From NCBI GenBank assembly GCA_032622095.1, contig CP136061.1, positions 169,637,107 to 169,701,106 on the forward strand: a stretch of DNA of 64,000 nucleotides, given 5' to 3'. Each line of letters starts with the position of its first letter. Position 1 is the stretch's first letter. Below are positions 36,830 through 48,196 of the stretch, piece by piece. A program made the position numbers and the translations under genes. The notes under the pieces were generated by a model. That model ran no database searches. It was not told the DNA's origin and saw only the letters and a list, made by a program, of their open reading frames with translations. The DNA is from Siphonodentalium dalli (lineage: Eukaryota > Mollusca > Scaphopoda > Gadilida > Siphonodentaliidae).

Positions 36830-38490
36830 TCCAAATGATTTAGTCATGCAAAGACCCATATGCTTTCAATGTTAACAGCCATGACAAACTTCATGATGAT
36901 CAGATGAACAGTAGAACCTGTAACCAGTGCCAAAGGATTTAGTCATGCAATGAGTAAAATCCAAGATGGCTGCCGGCAGCCATGTTTTATGGCCGAATGA
37001 CCCCAAAATGACTCATCCCCATCAACAAGTCAATATTAACATTCATGACAAATTTCATGATGATCCGACCAAAGGTACGACCTGTAGCCCGTGCCAAAGG
37101 ATTTTGTCATGCAAAGAGTAAAATCCAAGATGGCTGCTGGCGGCCATGTTTTTTGGCCGAATGACCTAATAATGACTCGTGCCCATCTGTATTTCAATAT
37201 TAACATAAATGACAAATTTCATGATGATCAGATAAACAGTAGGGCCTGTAGCAATTTCTAATGAATTGAATTTTGACCAAATGAGCCTAAAATGATTCGT
37301 TCCCATTTACAAATCAATGTTAACATCCATGACAAATTTCATGACGATCTGACCAAAGATACAATCTGTAGCCTGTGTCAAAGGATTTAGTCATACAAAG
37401 AAAAAATCCAAGATGGCTACCGGGCCGTGCTGGCTGCCATGTTTTATGGTCGAATGACCCCAAAATGACCTGTTTCCCATCTACATGTCATTGTCAAAAT
37501 CCGGAACATATTTCACGATGATCCGATTAAAGATACGACCTGTAGCCCGTGCCAAACGATTTAGTCATGCAAAGAGTAAAATTCAAGATGGCTGCTGGCG
37601 GCCATGTTTTTCGGCCGAATGACCCCCAAAACGACTCGTTCCCATCTAAATCTCAATATTAACATCCATGACAAATTTCATGATAATTAGACAAACAGTA
37701 TGGCCTGTAGCCCGTGCTACTGGATTGAATTTTGAATTCCAAGATGGCCACTGCCAGCTATGTTTTTCGGCCGAATGACCCAAAAATGACTCGTTCCCAT
37801 CTACATGTCAATGTCAACAGCCATGATAAATTTCAAAATGATCCGACCAAAGGTACGACTGTAGCCCGTGCCAAAGGATTTAGTCATGCAAAGAGTAAAT
37901 CCAAGATGGCTGCTGGCGGCCATGTTATTTTGCCGAATGACCCCAAAATAACTCGTTCCCATCTACATGTCAATGTCAACAGCCATGACAAATTTCACAA
38001 TGATTCAACCAAAGGTACGACCTGTAGCCCGTGCCAAAGGATTTAGTCATGCAAAGAGTGAAATCCAAAATGGTTGCTGGCGGCCATGCTATTTTGCCGA
38101 ATAACTCCAAAATAACTCATTCCCATCTACATGCCATTGTTAACATACATGACAAATGTAATAATGATCCCAACAAAGGTATGACATGTGCCTGTGCCAA
38201 AGGATTTAGTCATGCAAAGAGTAAAATCCATGATGGCTGCTGGCACCAATGTTTTTAGGCCGAACGACCCCAAAATTACTTGTTCCCATCTACATGTCAA
38301 TATTAACTTCCACGACAAATTTCATGATGATCAGACGAATACTCCGGGCTGTAGCCCGTGCTAATGGATTGAATTTTGAAATCCAATATGGCCGCAAAAG
38401 GACTCGTTCCCATCTACATGTCAATGTCAACACCCATGACAAATTTCACAATGATCCGACCAAAGGTACGACCTGTAGTCCGTGCTAAAG
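36830..38490. repeat. Divergent tandem array, family A, right arm
   Basis: Reverse-complement counterpart of 570-2230 with the same order of units. Confidence 0.9.
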
Positions 38491-39168
38491 GAAATTGTAG
38501 ACAAATCACGCACACACACACACGCACCAACACACACATGGGCGACGGATACCAAGCCATGGCAACAGTTCAAACTTTACAAAGTAAAGTTGAGCTAAAA
38601 GTGTTTAATATTACTTCTTAATTGGGGGTAAATCGACTGCCTGAAATGCATGCTCATGGGTGTTTTTCAGGTGACAAAAACCCCCACCTATGGGAGACCT
38701 CTGCTAGGCCTCCCATACCCTCCAGCAAGCCTACCGGCGGTTGTTTTTCTACTTCAACACTATCTCCGCCCGAAAAAAAGAGGGTTTTTTTTGTGTGTAA
38801 AAATCATTTTTAGTACACGTACCGGGTAATTCATTTGTTTTGGTAAAACCGATTGAGATACACCAATTCATGGCCAAAGTTACCGGCACTTGTATACTCT
38901 ATTTACCACGTTATGCATATGTACGTGTCATGCAGTCAAGCTTGAATCATCTGCATGTTGACTGCAACAACGTTGCGATCAATCAAACGCGACATTGCCG
39001 CGCGAAGGTGCTCATGGGCGCAGACATCTTTGTCAGGATATACCGTACTTAAATAAGTTCGTACCGAAAAGCGACAACTCCAATTAAGCGATTACCATGT
39101 GCGCTCATAGTTTTTTAACCCTAATTTATACGGTATTGTCCTGATTACGACAATAATTTAAACGCCGT

Positions 39169-39400
39169 GGCTAAAGAGCGGTATACCGCTCTTTCGTACC
39201 AAACGCTAAAGCGCGGTATACTCAAGAGTGGTGTACGCCGGTATATACCGCTATTTAGCTATACATGGTCCTGGCGCGATATTTAAAGAATGGTCTTACA
39301 TTATCATCCGTACTGCTCGATCTTTAGTGTCCGGCTATAAAGAGCGGTATACCGCTCTTTAGCCATCATAGCTAAAGAGCGGTATACCGTTCTTTAGCCC
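39169..39400. repeat. Cluster of near-identical 22 bp palindromes
   Basis: A palindrome centred on GGTATACC with arms AAAGAGC/GCTCTTT occurs perfectly at 39173-39194 and 39339-39360 and with one mismatch at 39374-39395. Degenerate half copies lie between (near 39208-39260). GGCTAAAG/CTTTAGCC flanks extend the symmetry. These may be subterminal sites of an unidentified element. Confidence 0.85.
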
Positions 39401-39650
39401 TCAGTGCTTTTAGCCACTTCGTAATTTAAACTACTAGTTTACAAAAAGTAGGCTACTAAATAGTGGTTGTATTGTCATTGTATGGCTTACAGGTCTCCAA
39501 ATATTATATATGTCGGCCCTATGTGTACCTAATTTTGTGTGTAAGCTGTATGTGCAGATAGCTTAATTAACTCAAGTACTTAATTGGTACGCGCTAATGG
39601 TGATATACGCCTGGCCATCATATAGACAATATGACCTGCCTGTAACAACA

Positions 39651-39707
39651 TTTAACCATCTCACTACCATTAATAACCTGGCTGCCAATGGTAGTGAGAT
39701 GGTTAAA
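39651..39707. repeat. Perfect 21 bp inverted repeat with 15 bp loop
   Basis: TTTAACCATCTCACTACC at 39651 and onward pairs exactly with GGTAGTGAGATGGTTAAA ending at 39707. Confidence 0.9.
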
Positions 39708-40295
39708 TGGATAATACACGCCATGTTGTATTCCAGTTTGTTTTTCATTACCCGAATGTCCACGGTAACAGTAATGTAGTATGTTCAGATATATTTAATT
39801 ATAGCATCAACACAATCATCAAAACGTCATTTAACTGCCATTGAAATAGTATTGCTTCATGGTAGCCTATGTATATATAGCATACAGGCCTATATATCTA
39901 TCAAATATATAGAGGCCTATATATATCTGACCATGCATGCATGTAATCCGTCAATATGTATTCAGACAGATTTTGTTTTCCAGGGCCGCCAGATCCGCCG
40001 ATAAAGCATCCATGGTCGACTTATTAATATATATAAAGCCTTGTTCGAGAAAGTACCAGAATGTTCCGTTTCGTGGATAACCTGTTTTCTTCATTTTGTA
40101 CGTCTCCGTTTCTTTTCATTGTCCGGAGAGTAAAGTCCCCTGTTCAAAAGATCACCATATCCTCTTATTTTGATATGTGATCCTGCCCATATTGAGCCAC
40201 GAGTGACTCCTGAGACGAGGATCACGTATCATATGATGGCTGATCCTACGGAGGATCACATATGTTTTTATATCTACACCCGTGCGCATGGCCTG
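39708..40295. other. AT-rich sequence before the satellite
   Basis: Contains ATATAGG-rich stretches and several GGATCAC/GTGATCC words in both orientations near 40150-40260. No gene was seen. Confidence 0.4.
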
Positions 40296-42663
40296 GATTT
40301 ACGGGATATTTGTCTTGTTGAGAAAACGGTACCCCAACTGCCGCCTAGATATATATAAATATATATATATCCGGTACCCCAACTGACCACTATATAGGTG
40401 GCAGTTTTGGCAGTTGGGGTACCATCTCTGTATATATATGAAGGAGTGTGTGCTTTCGTTTTATTCCTGTATTACAAGTTCCTTGGGGTCTAGTAGACAT
40501 GGTAGATTCATGTCGGGGTCATCATCCTCAAAGAATTCCAAGGAGAGGCTCCTTTAGAAATCAGTACCGCAACTTCCAAATATATATATATATATACAGC
40601 CGGTACCCCAACTGACCAGTATATAGGTTCAATATATATATTCATAATTAACTGGAAAATGGAAGTGGGGCTATTGCGAAAATATCTAGATAGTGGAGAT
40701 AGCACAATTACAAGCTGATATATTAAGTAGAATGGTGCAAGCTGTTTCCAATCGGAAATGGTGCATATACATTATGTTGGTGGCCATGAATGGCAAAAAA
40801 TGGTCAAATTTGACAAAATTAATCACGGTCACCATATCGGAGAGCTCAATCACGCGTTATTCAGTAATCACAACAAATAATTGCGTAATTTAACGCTAAA
40901 TGGTGGAACTTGTTGGCTATATATGTGTTTTTTTCCAGAATTACTGACAAATTGGACCCAAAATACAACTTAAAACAGTCATTTACGGTATATAACAGCT
41001 GGTTGCCATGGATACAGAGACCCACATAGCCACCCCAACTCGTAATAGGAACGATCTAGACCAAGAACATGTCCCATGTGCAGAAGGGATGTTATGTTAC
41101 ACCAGCGATATAGATTTACGGGATATTTGTCTTGTTGAGAAAACGGTACCCCAACTGCCGCCTAGATATATATAAATATATATATATCCGGTACCCCAAC
41201 TGACCACTATATAGGTGGCAGTTTTGGCTGTTGTGGTACCATCTCTGTATATATATGAAGGAGTGTGTGCTTTCGTTTTATTCCTGTATTACAAGTTCCT
41301 TGGGGTCTAGTAGACATGATAGATTCATGTCGGGGTCATCATCCTCAAAGAATTCCAAAGAGAGGCTCCTTTAGAAATCAGTACCGCAACTTCCAAATAT
41401 ATATATATATATACAGCCGGTACCCCAACTGACCAGTATATAGGTTCAATATATATATTCATAATTAACTGGAAAATGGAAGTGGGGCTATTGCGAAAAT
41501 ATCTAGATAGTGGAGATAGCACAATTACAAGCTGATATATTTAGTAGAATGGTGCAACCTGTTTCCAATCGGAAATGGTGCATATACATTATGTTGGTGG
41601 CCATGAATGGCAAAAAATGGTCAAATTTGACAAAATTAATCACGGTCACCATATCGGAGAGCTCAATCACGCGTTATTCAGTAATCACAACAAATAATTG
41701 CGTAATTTAACGCTAAATGGTGGAACTTGTTGGCTATATATGTGTTTTTTTCCAGAATTACTGACAAATTGGACCCAAAATACAACTTAAAACAGTCATT
41801 TACGGTATATAACAGCTGGTTGCCATGGATACAGAGACCCACATAGCCACCCCAACTCGTAATAGGAACGATCTAGACCAAGAACATGTCCCATGTGCAG
41901 AAGGGATGTTATGTTACACCAGCGATATAGATTTACGGGATATTTGTCTTGTTGAGAAAACGGTACCCCAACTGCCGCCTAGATATATATAAATATATAT
42001 ATATCCGGTACCCCAACTGACCACTATATAGGTGGCAGTTTTGGCTGTTGTGGTACCATCTCTGTATATATATGAAGGAGTGTGTGCTTTCGTTTTATTC
42101 CTGTATTACAAGTTCCTTGGGGTCTAGTAGACATGATAGATTCATGTCGGGGTCATCATCCTCAAAGAATTCCAAAGAGAGGCTCCTTTAGAAATCAGTA
42201 CCGCAACTTCCAAATATATATATATATATACAGCCGGTACCCCAACTGACCAGTATATAGGTTCAATATATATATTCATAATTAACTGGAAAATGGAAGT
42301 GGGGCTATTGCGAAAATATCTAGATAGTGGAGATAGCACAATTACAAGCTGATATATTTAGTAGAATGGTGCAACCTGTTTCCAATCGGAAATGGTGCAT
42401 ATACATTATGTTGGTGGCCATGAATGGCAAAAAATGGTCAAATTTGACAAAATTAATCACAGTCACCATATCGGAGAGCTCAATCACGCGTTATTCAGTA
42501 ACCACAACAAATAATTGCGTAATTTAACGCTAAATGGTGGAACTTGTTGGCTATATATGTGTTTTTTTCCAGAATTACTGACAAATTAGACCCAAAATAC
42601 AACTTTAATAAAACAGTCATTTACGGTATATAACAGCTGGTTGCCATGTATACAGAGACCCAA
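40296..42663. repeat. 817 bp satellite, first block (three units)
   Basis: GATTTACGGGATATTTG marks unit starts at 40296, 41113 and 41930, exactly 817 bp apart. Each unit has GGTACCCCAACTG three times (for example 40328, 40373, 40602) and one inverted near-copy (40411-40423), alternating with ATATATAT stretches. The segment 40373-40423 can fold as a hairpin. Open frames of 65-66 codons on both strands recur in each unit. They lack independent evidence of coding. The third unit is interrupted after GAGACCCAA. Confidence 0.95.
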
Positions 42664-42679
42664 CCCAGATAGCACACCC

Positions 42680-43350
42680 ACGTTGGGCCAACGTTGGGCC
42701 AACGTCATTTCTATCGTTGGGCCAACGTTGGAGTCCAACGTTGGCCCAACTATGGCTGTTGCCGCTGGCTCGGCGTCGGCTCGACGTCGGATCCCGTCGT
42801 CGACTCGATGGTGGTTCGACGTCGAGCCGACGTTGGTGTGCCGTCGGGCACCGACGTTGAAACGACGTCGAACCAACGGTGAATTCCACTAATAATACGA
42901 CGTTGGGCCAACGTTGGGCCAACGTCATTTCTATCAACGTTGGAATCCAACGTTGGGCCAACTATGGCTGTTGCCGCTGGCTCGGCGTCGGCTCGACGTC
43001 GGATCCCGTCGTCGACTCGACGGTGGTTCGACGTCGATCCGACGGTGGTGCGCCGTCGGGCACCCGACGTTGAAACGACGTCGAACCAACGGTGAATTCC
43101 ACTAATAATACCACGTTGGGCCAACGTCATTTCTATCAACGTTGGAATCCAACGTTGGGCCAACTATGGCTGTTGCCGCTGGCTCGGCGCCGGCTTGACG
43201 TCGGATCCCGTCGTCGACTCGACGGTGGTTCGACGTCGAGCCGACTTGGTGCACCGTCGGGCACCCGACGTTGAAACGACGTCGAATCAACGGTGAATTC
43301 CACTAAGAATACGACGTTGGGGCAACGTTGGGCCAACGTTGTGTTTGGGC
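42680..43350. repeat. Left subterminal array of the transposon (about 207 bp units, three copies)
   Basis: TGTTGCCGCTGGCTCGGCG occurs at 42757, 42969 and 43171. Units are dense in ACGTTG, CGACGTCG and CGTCGTCGACTCGA words and far richer in CpG than the surroundings. Long frames on both strands come from the repeat composition. Confidence 0.95.
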
Positions 43351-45599
43351 ATTGACAGGGACGGATCGAGGCTCCATTCGTAGGGTCGATTCCCCTCACA
43401 TTAGGGCGTCCTTATAAAATTAACATCCGATGAGATACAACAAACCAATATTATTTAAAGTCCCACATAATGTTTGCAACGTCAAAGTATTATAATTGAA
43501 AACAACATTCAATTTCACAAATATGAAACCAGAATAAAATGAAACATACACTGAAACATATAGAAAAAAAAGTGTATGCCGATTTAAATAAAGACAAAAT
43601 GACATGTCATTAGTTGTTGATTTTAAGAATCTTGACCATCTACTCACTCTAAAGAAAAATATTTGTTATTGGTCTCCTGAATAAAGTTATCGACAATGCT
43701 CCATTTTTTTGTTAGCTTATATATCCCTTTACCATACAAAAGAAATGTCTTTATTTCAGCTTAATTTGCGATTTTGTGCTCTCGATAATGTTGGGAACAA
43801 AATATTCAAACATTATGTGGCTTTAAACTTTGGTCAGGTTACATCTTCTTCGAACATCATTATTCTGGAGGGTGATCTGATGTAGATGTGCAAAATTTGA
43901 AACGGCTCAAAGTACATATGATTAAATTAAACCTAGTAATTGCTCATTTACGTACCAGTGCTATTATATAGAGGGAACTCTGTGCATGGTGATATACAAT
44001 GTCACATAAGAAAGAATATCGCGTTTTTGCAATCCGTTTTCTAATTAGTCCATGATACTGTAGATTCTGATTATATAAATTCAATACATGCATGTACAGC
44101 AATTAATTTTATCTGTTGACATATTATGAAATGAGCAATTACTAAGCTTATTTGTATCTATGCACATATGTATGCCACTTGTTGCATATGTTGGAATGAT
44201 TTATCTGGGAGAAATTAAACCCATGGATCCATAAAGATTAATTTATGTATACAAAACCCAACATATTATATGAAATTTAATATTTTCATCATTCCATGAT
44301 CTGTCATAAACTGGATTCAGTGTACTCATGGCTCATGCATATATGTATGCAGGAACTTGGCTTGTATGAAGCAACTGTATTGTAGGACATTGATTGACAA
44401 TTCTTCTGAAGAAATCATATCGCGAGAGAAACCATTTTATATTCACCTCCTTGAATATCTGGAATTTACCATTTTCATAGGTTATCATTACGTTATTAAT
44501 AACTGATGTATCAGATGTATAACTGCCACAACAAGATGAACACACATCATCCTTTCAGTGCCGATTATCGATACACCGATGAATGCCGAGTTTTTTTTGT
44601 GTGCATCTGATTGAAAGCACAACACAGGACAAGTAAGAATTTCCATCCAAGTGAATAACCACAAACTGACGAATTCATGTCGTACATGCATGGTGTTATG
44701 TCGGTCGCGCTGGTGTCAGTCGTGCAATAATATTCACAATATAACGATGTGCAACACGAGAAAGACCATGCTGGAATACTGTACATGTAAGTTCATATCC
44801 CCAAGCCGTTGATGGTTTCGACAGACGAGTAATCTTTGATCGAATCCGCTTGTATAGTACCGTAGCTTATACACAAAATATCCAGATCCAGAAACAGGAT
44901 AGTAAGTAAATAAGTCCTGAAAGAAACAGAGAATAACGTTAGCCCAATACAATTTCTGTGTGCAGCTTGACATTGTCACATAATGTACACATCTTGATAT
45001 ATAAGAACCAGACCAATCCGGGAAATTCCTACATGCATTTGCATGCACGAAAGTACTTTAATTATTTGACCCGTTGCCAATAATATATATAAAATATGGT
45101 GCTGTAATTATTCGAACGGTTCCCGATAGTATCTATAGGTACCGGTACCATATAAAACCTTTGCACGTGGTACGTAATCGTTACATATAGCCTACTGGTC
45201 TCGAGGAATTCGTGAGTTGGAAGGACTTGAGCACGTGCTGGTGACACCGACGCCGGTAGCGGAGGTGTTATGCGCGCGCGAAGTTTTTCTCAACTCATGA
45301 ATATCTCTGAGAACAGCAGGTATCTTATATACCCAATACCCAGGATCCCACAAGAGCCAGTGCATGGTAAGTTTTTGCTCATTGGAATTTTCCCCCAGCA
45401 AATATGAGACCGAACATATTAGTAAATTCGCAAGATATCGAATAATTATTTTAGCAGGTTTTGAATTGTTGTCAGCCGTATCATCAACGATAAAGAGCGA
45501 TTGTGTTTCAATGCCCATTTACTACTACGATGAATATTAAACAGCGGTTTGAAAACTTGCTTTATAAAAAATCTCAGCATTTGGTGACAAATCGGAATG
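43351..45599. other. Interior of the transposon, left part
   Basis: AT-rich. On the - strand a possible acceptor TTTCTTTCAG precedes an open stretch near 44919-44770 that includes DLFTYYPVSGSGYFVYKL, and another open stretch near 45300-45370 includes WDPGYWVYKIPAVLRDI. They may be exons of a captured gene or decayed element protein, but neither is recognised and no full gene can be built. Confidence 0.3.
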
Positions 45600-46500
45600 G
45601 ATATGCAGAACGGGGTTTGAGAACGTGGTGGGGGGGGGGGGGGTAATATGTCAGGGACTTTGACAGAAAACCTTCCTTTGTTGAGGGGTTACTAGTAAAT
45701 TGCAACCACCCGTGAACCAATCTGTTTTCCCAACTTGACCAAGTTTCATCTGGTCTCCCATTCGATGCTGAGTTTGAAATCCAACACACTACCATTTAAT
45801 AGCTATAATATATTCTTTGTATAAAATAATATAATGTACTCTAAATATTACATATCTGTTGGGAACCGAAACTATCCAGACGATCTCAGAAAGATTTTGC
45901 CTGAAATTCAACTTATGTTATTGAAAATTCCAAATCTTGAAATTAGCTCACCGCATAATAACGACCAAAAAGTTAGGCATTCCATGGCTGCCACGATATT
46001 CATTAGAAATTTGGAAATGTAAACTATAGAAATGATCTCAAACAGATTTTGCCTAAGATGTTCAACTTATAAAGTTATTGAAAATTTAAAATGTTGAAAT
46101 TATTTGGGGGGGGGGGGGGGGTAATACATCGACCTCGGCCACATCCATGTTGCGATCACCCTAATTATTTGTTCTAACCCACAAGTTGCCACAACCTCCT
46201 AGAGTGGGCAATCTTACTGTCATGTCAGGGACATACGTGTAAGGTTGTCCCGCCCCATTAACTTTGACCAAAATGTTCAACAGTTTGGCATTTCATGACT
46301 GACACGACATTAATTTAAGTTATTGAAATTTCCAAAATGTTGAAAAGTTTTACAAAAATTGGGGAGGGGTGGTAACACCACAATGTTCAAACCCTGTCGC
46401 CACATCCATTTTTGCACACATTACCATATTTATTCCAACCCACATTGTCACAGATATTAAATCCTTACTGTCAGAGGCGTGCGGACAACGGGGTGGGGGC
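45600..46500. repeat. Degenerate dispersed repeats with G tracts
   Basis: Two G runs followed by GTAAT (near 45630 and 46107) sit in similar contexts (ACATCCATGTTGCGATCACC, CACATCCATTTTTGCACAC), as do ATTGAAAATTCCAAAT-like blocks. These are related pieces of a larger repeat also seen at 46780-47095. Confidence 0.5.
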
Positions 46501-46779
46501 TTAATTGACAACAGCATGTTGATTGCTGATAGCAGACCACCTTTCTGCCAAACTGCTCTAAATGTAGGCCTATATTGGTTAGAACAACACACTATTTCAG
46601 TTGGTAGCTTGGTGAGCCCAAGCCAAGTAATTAATTGATATGAATACTTCAGACAAAATATGGGACGGGTAATATTTGTTTATTGGTTAAAAATGCCCCA
46701 TATGTATCGCCAAAATTATTAAAAATTTCCAAAAGTGGTGCATGTCGCCACCCCCTGCCACCACGTCTAGACTGACCTC

Positions 46780-47095
46780 AAGAATTCCAATTGTTGGAAA
46801 TTTCCAACCTGAGGTCCCCCCCCCACCCTAAGGTCGTAAAAATTCCAACTGATGCCATTTCAGTCCATTCTTTTTACCAAAAGTAGGACAATGTGCAAAT
46901 GATATTCCAAAAACAATTAATAATTGTTGGAAAATCAAACTACGAGAACAATATCAATCTATAATATTGTTGGTGTGACCGTGCGAAAGTTCCAATTAAT
47001 GTTGTGTCATGTATGAAATATCCAACTGTTGACAATTTTGAGCAAAGTTGTGGTGGGGTGGGGGTGTGAGACACCCATGCAACACCCCTGCCGCC
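46780..47095. repeat. Dispersed GTTGGAAATT repeat, copy 2
   Basis: Same ordered blocks as 21690-21985, about equally diverged throughout. This one lies inside the transposon. Confidence 0.7.
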
Positions 47096-47739
47096 ATGTC
47101 CCTAAATCCATGCATTATCACACATGGATCATGAAATTTAGATAGTAATTAGAATGACCTTTTCTTCCTCATACAGTCGGATGCCATCACACGAAACTGA
47201 CTTAAATTTAATTGTTTTCGTTTCTGAGAATTGAAGGGTTAAACATCAAATTCAAACTGTAAGTTGGTTGTGGAGGAAATGAATCCGACGACGCACGCTT
47301 ATCGTTGGAATTCCAAGTTATTCGGCATGATATTCTCAAATAAAGTACTTACCGGTACTTCTTCGGGTCCCTATAGCTGGTGATGGTGTTCCGTGGTGCA
47401 TTATCCAAATAATAATCCATTAAACCGAGAAGCTCACTCAGAACACAAATGCAAGTTCAGTCAATAAACCAAAGCGTTATTTGAAAAAGAAACACGCGAC
47501 CAGTTAAGAATGACGTTAAAATGACGCTACGACGTAATCGACCGATTTCTCCACACTATAACCAACGTTGGGCCATCGTTGGTCCAACGTCGACATCTAA
47601 CGCACTTACTAACCTCACATATCGCCTAGTGCGTTACGTTTTCAACGTCGGGCCAACGTTAAACCAGCGGTAAAACCAACGTTGCCCCAACGTTGGTTGT
47701 CCAACGTCGGGCCAACGTAGCCATGTTTGAAACGCGCAA

Positions 47740-48180
47740 AATCTGACGCATGTCAACGTTGCGCCATCGTTGTACCAACCACAAAAGCCGACGTTGCGCC
47801 AACGTAATTATTCCAACGCAAGTCGACGTTGGGCCATCGTCGTACCAACCACAAAAGCCGACGTTGGGCCAACGTAATTATTCCAACGCAAGTCGACATC
47901 TGGCCATCGTCGTACCAACCACAAAAGCTGACGTTGGGCCAACGTAATTATTCCAACGCAAGTCGACGTTGGGCCATCGTCGTACCAACCACAAAAGCTG
48001 ACGTTGGGCCAACGTAATTATTCCAACGCAAGTCGACGTTGGGCCATCGTCGTACCAACCACAAAACCCGACGTTGGGCCAACGTAATTATTCCAACGCA
48101 AGTCGACGTCGGGCCATCGTCGTACCAACCACAAAAGCCGACGTTGGGCCAACGTAATTATTCCAACGTTGGCCCAACGT
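47740..48180. repeat. Right subterminal array of the transposon (70 bp units, six copies)
   Basis: ACAAAAGC occurs at 47781, 47851, 47921, 47991, 48061 and 48131, exactly 70 bp apart. Each unit holds ACGTTGGGCCAACGTAATTA, TTCCAACGCAAGTCGACG and GGGCCATCGTCGTACCAACC. Diverged copies extend left to about 47565. Confidence 0.95.
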
Positions 48181-48196
48181 ACGTGTGCTATCTGGG

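Larger units (their letters stand above)
23200..39029 (-). repeat. Right arm of the giant inverted repeat
   Basis: Reverse-complement partner of 1-15755. Pairing starts at GGCTAAA (23200) and can be followed to AGACATCT (39022-39029), which pairs with the first bases of the window. Differences from the left arm include about 30 bp missing near 38680 (left counterpart near 345-380), about 54 bp extra near 32920-32970, about 43 bp extra near 25028-25070, many differing G or C run lengths and scattered substitutions. The arms are therefore two distinct sequences and not one sequence read twice. Confidence 0.95.
42664..48196. mobile_element. 5,533 bp DNA transposon inserted in the 817 bp satellite
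   Basis: The ends are inverted: CCCAGATAGCACAC at 42664 and the complement GTGTGCTATCTGGG ending at 48196. The pre-insertion site is seen in sister satellite units as GAGACCCAAATAGCC. The flanks here read GAGACCCAA and AAATAGCC, so AA is duplicated. The arithmetic agrees: unit start 41930 to 48286 is 6356 = 817 + 4 (local indel) + 5533 + 2. Both ends carry GC-rich tandem arrays of CAACGTTGGGCCAACGT-type words. No transposase was recognised, so it is probably non-autonomous or decayed. The superfamily is not assigned. Confidence 0.9.

Noticed and set aside
42586-43399. Several overlapping frames of 60-137 codons on both strands
   Set aside because: They follow the CpG-rich tandem units of the transposon end, which have few stop codons in any frame.
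45192-45518. Transposase or captured gene in the 5.5 kb transposon
   Set aside because: Open stretches on the - strand lack catalytic motifs and cannot be joined into a convincing gene.
47740-48180. CRISPR-like array of regular repeats
   Set aside because: The whole 70 bp unit is repeated with no unique spacers, in a eukaryotic transposon end.
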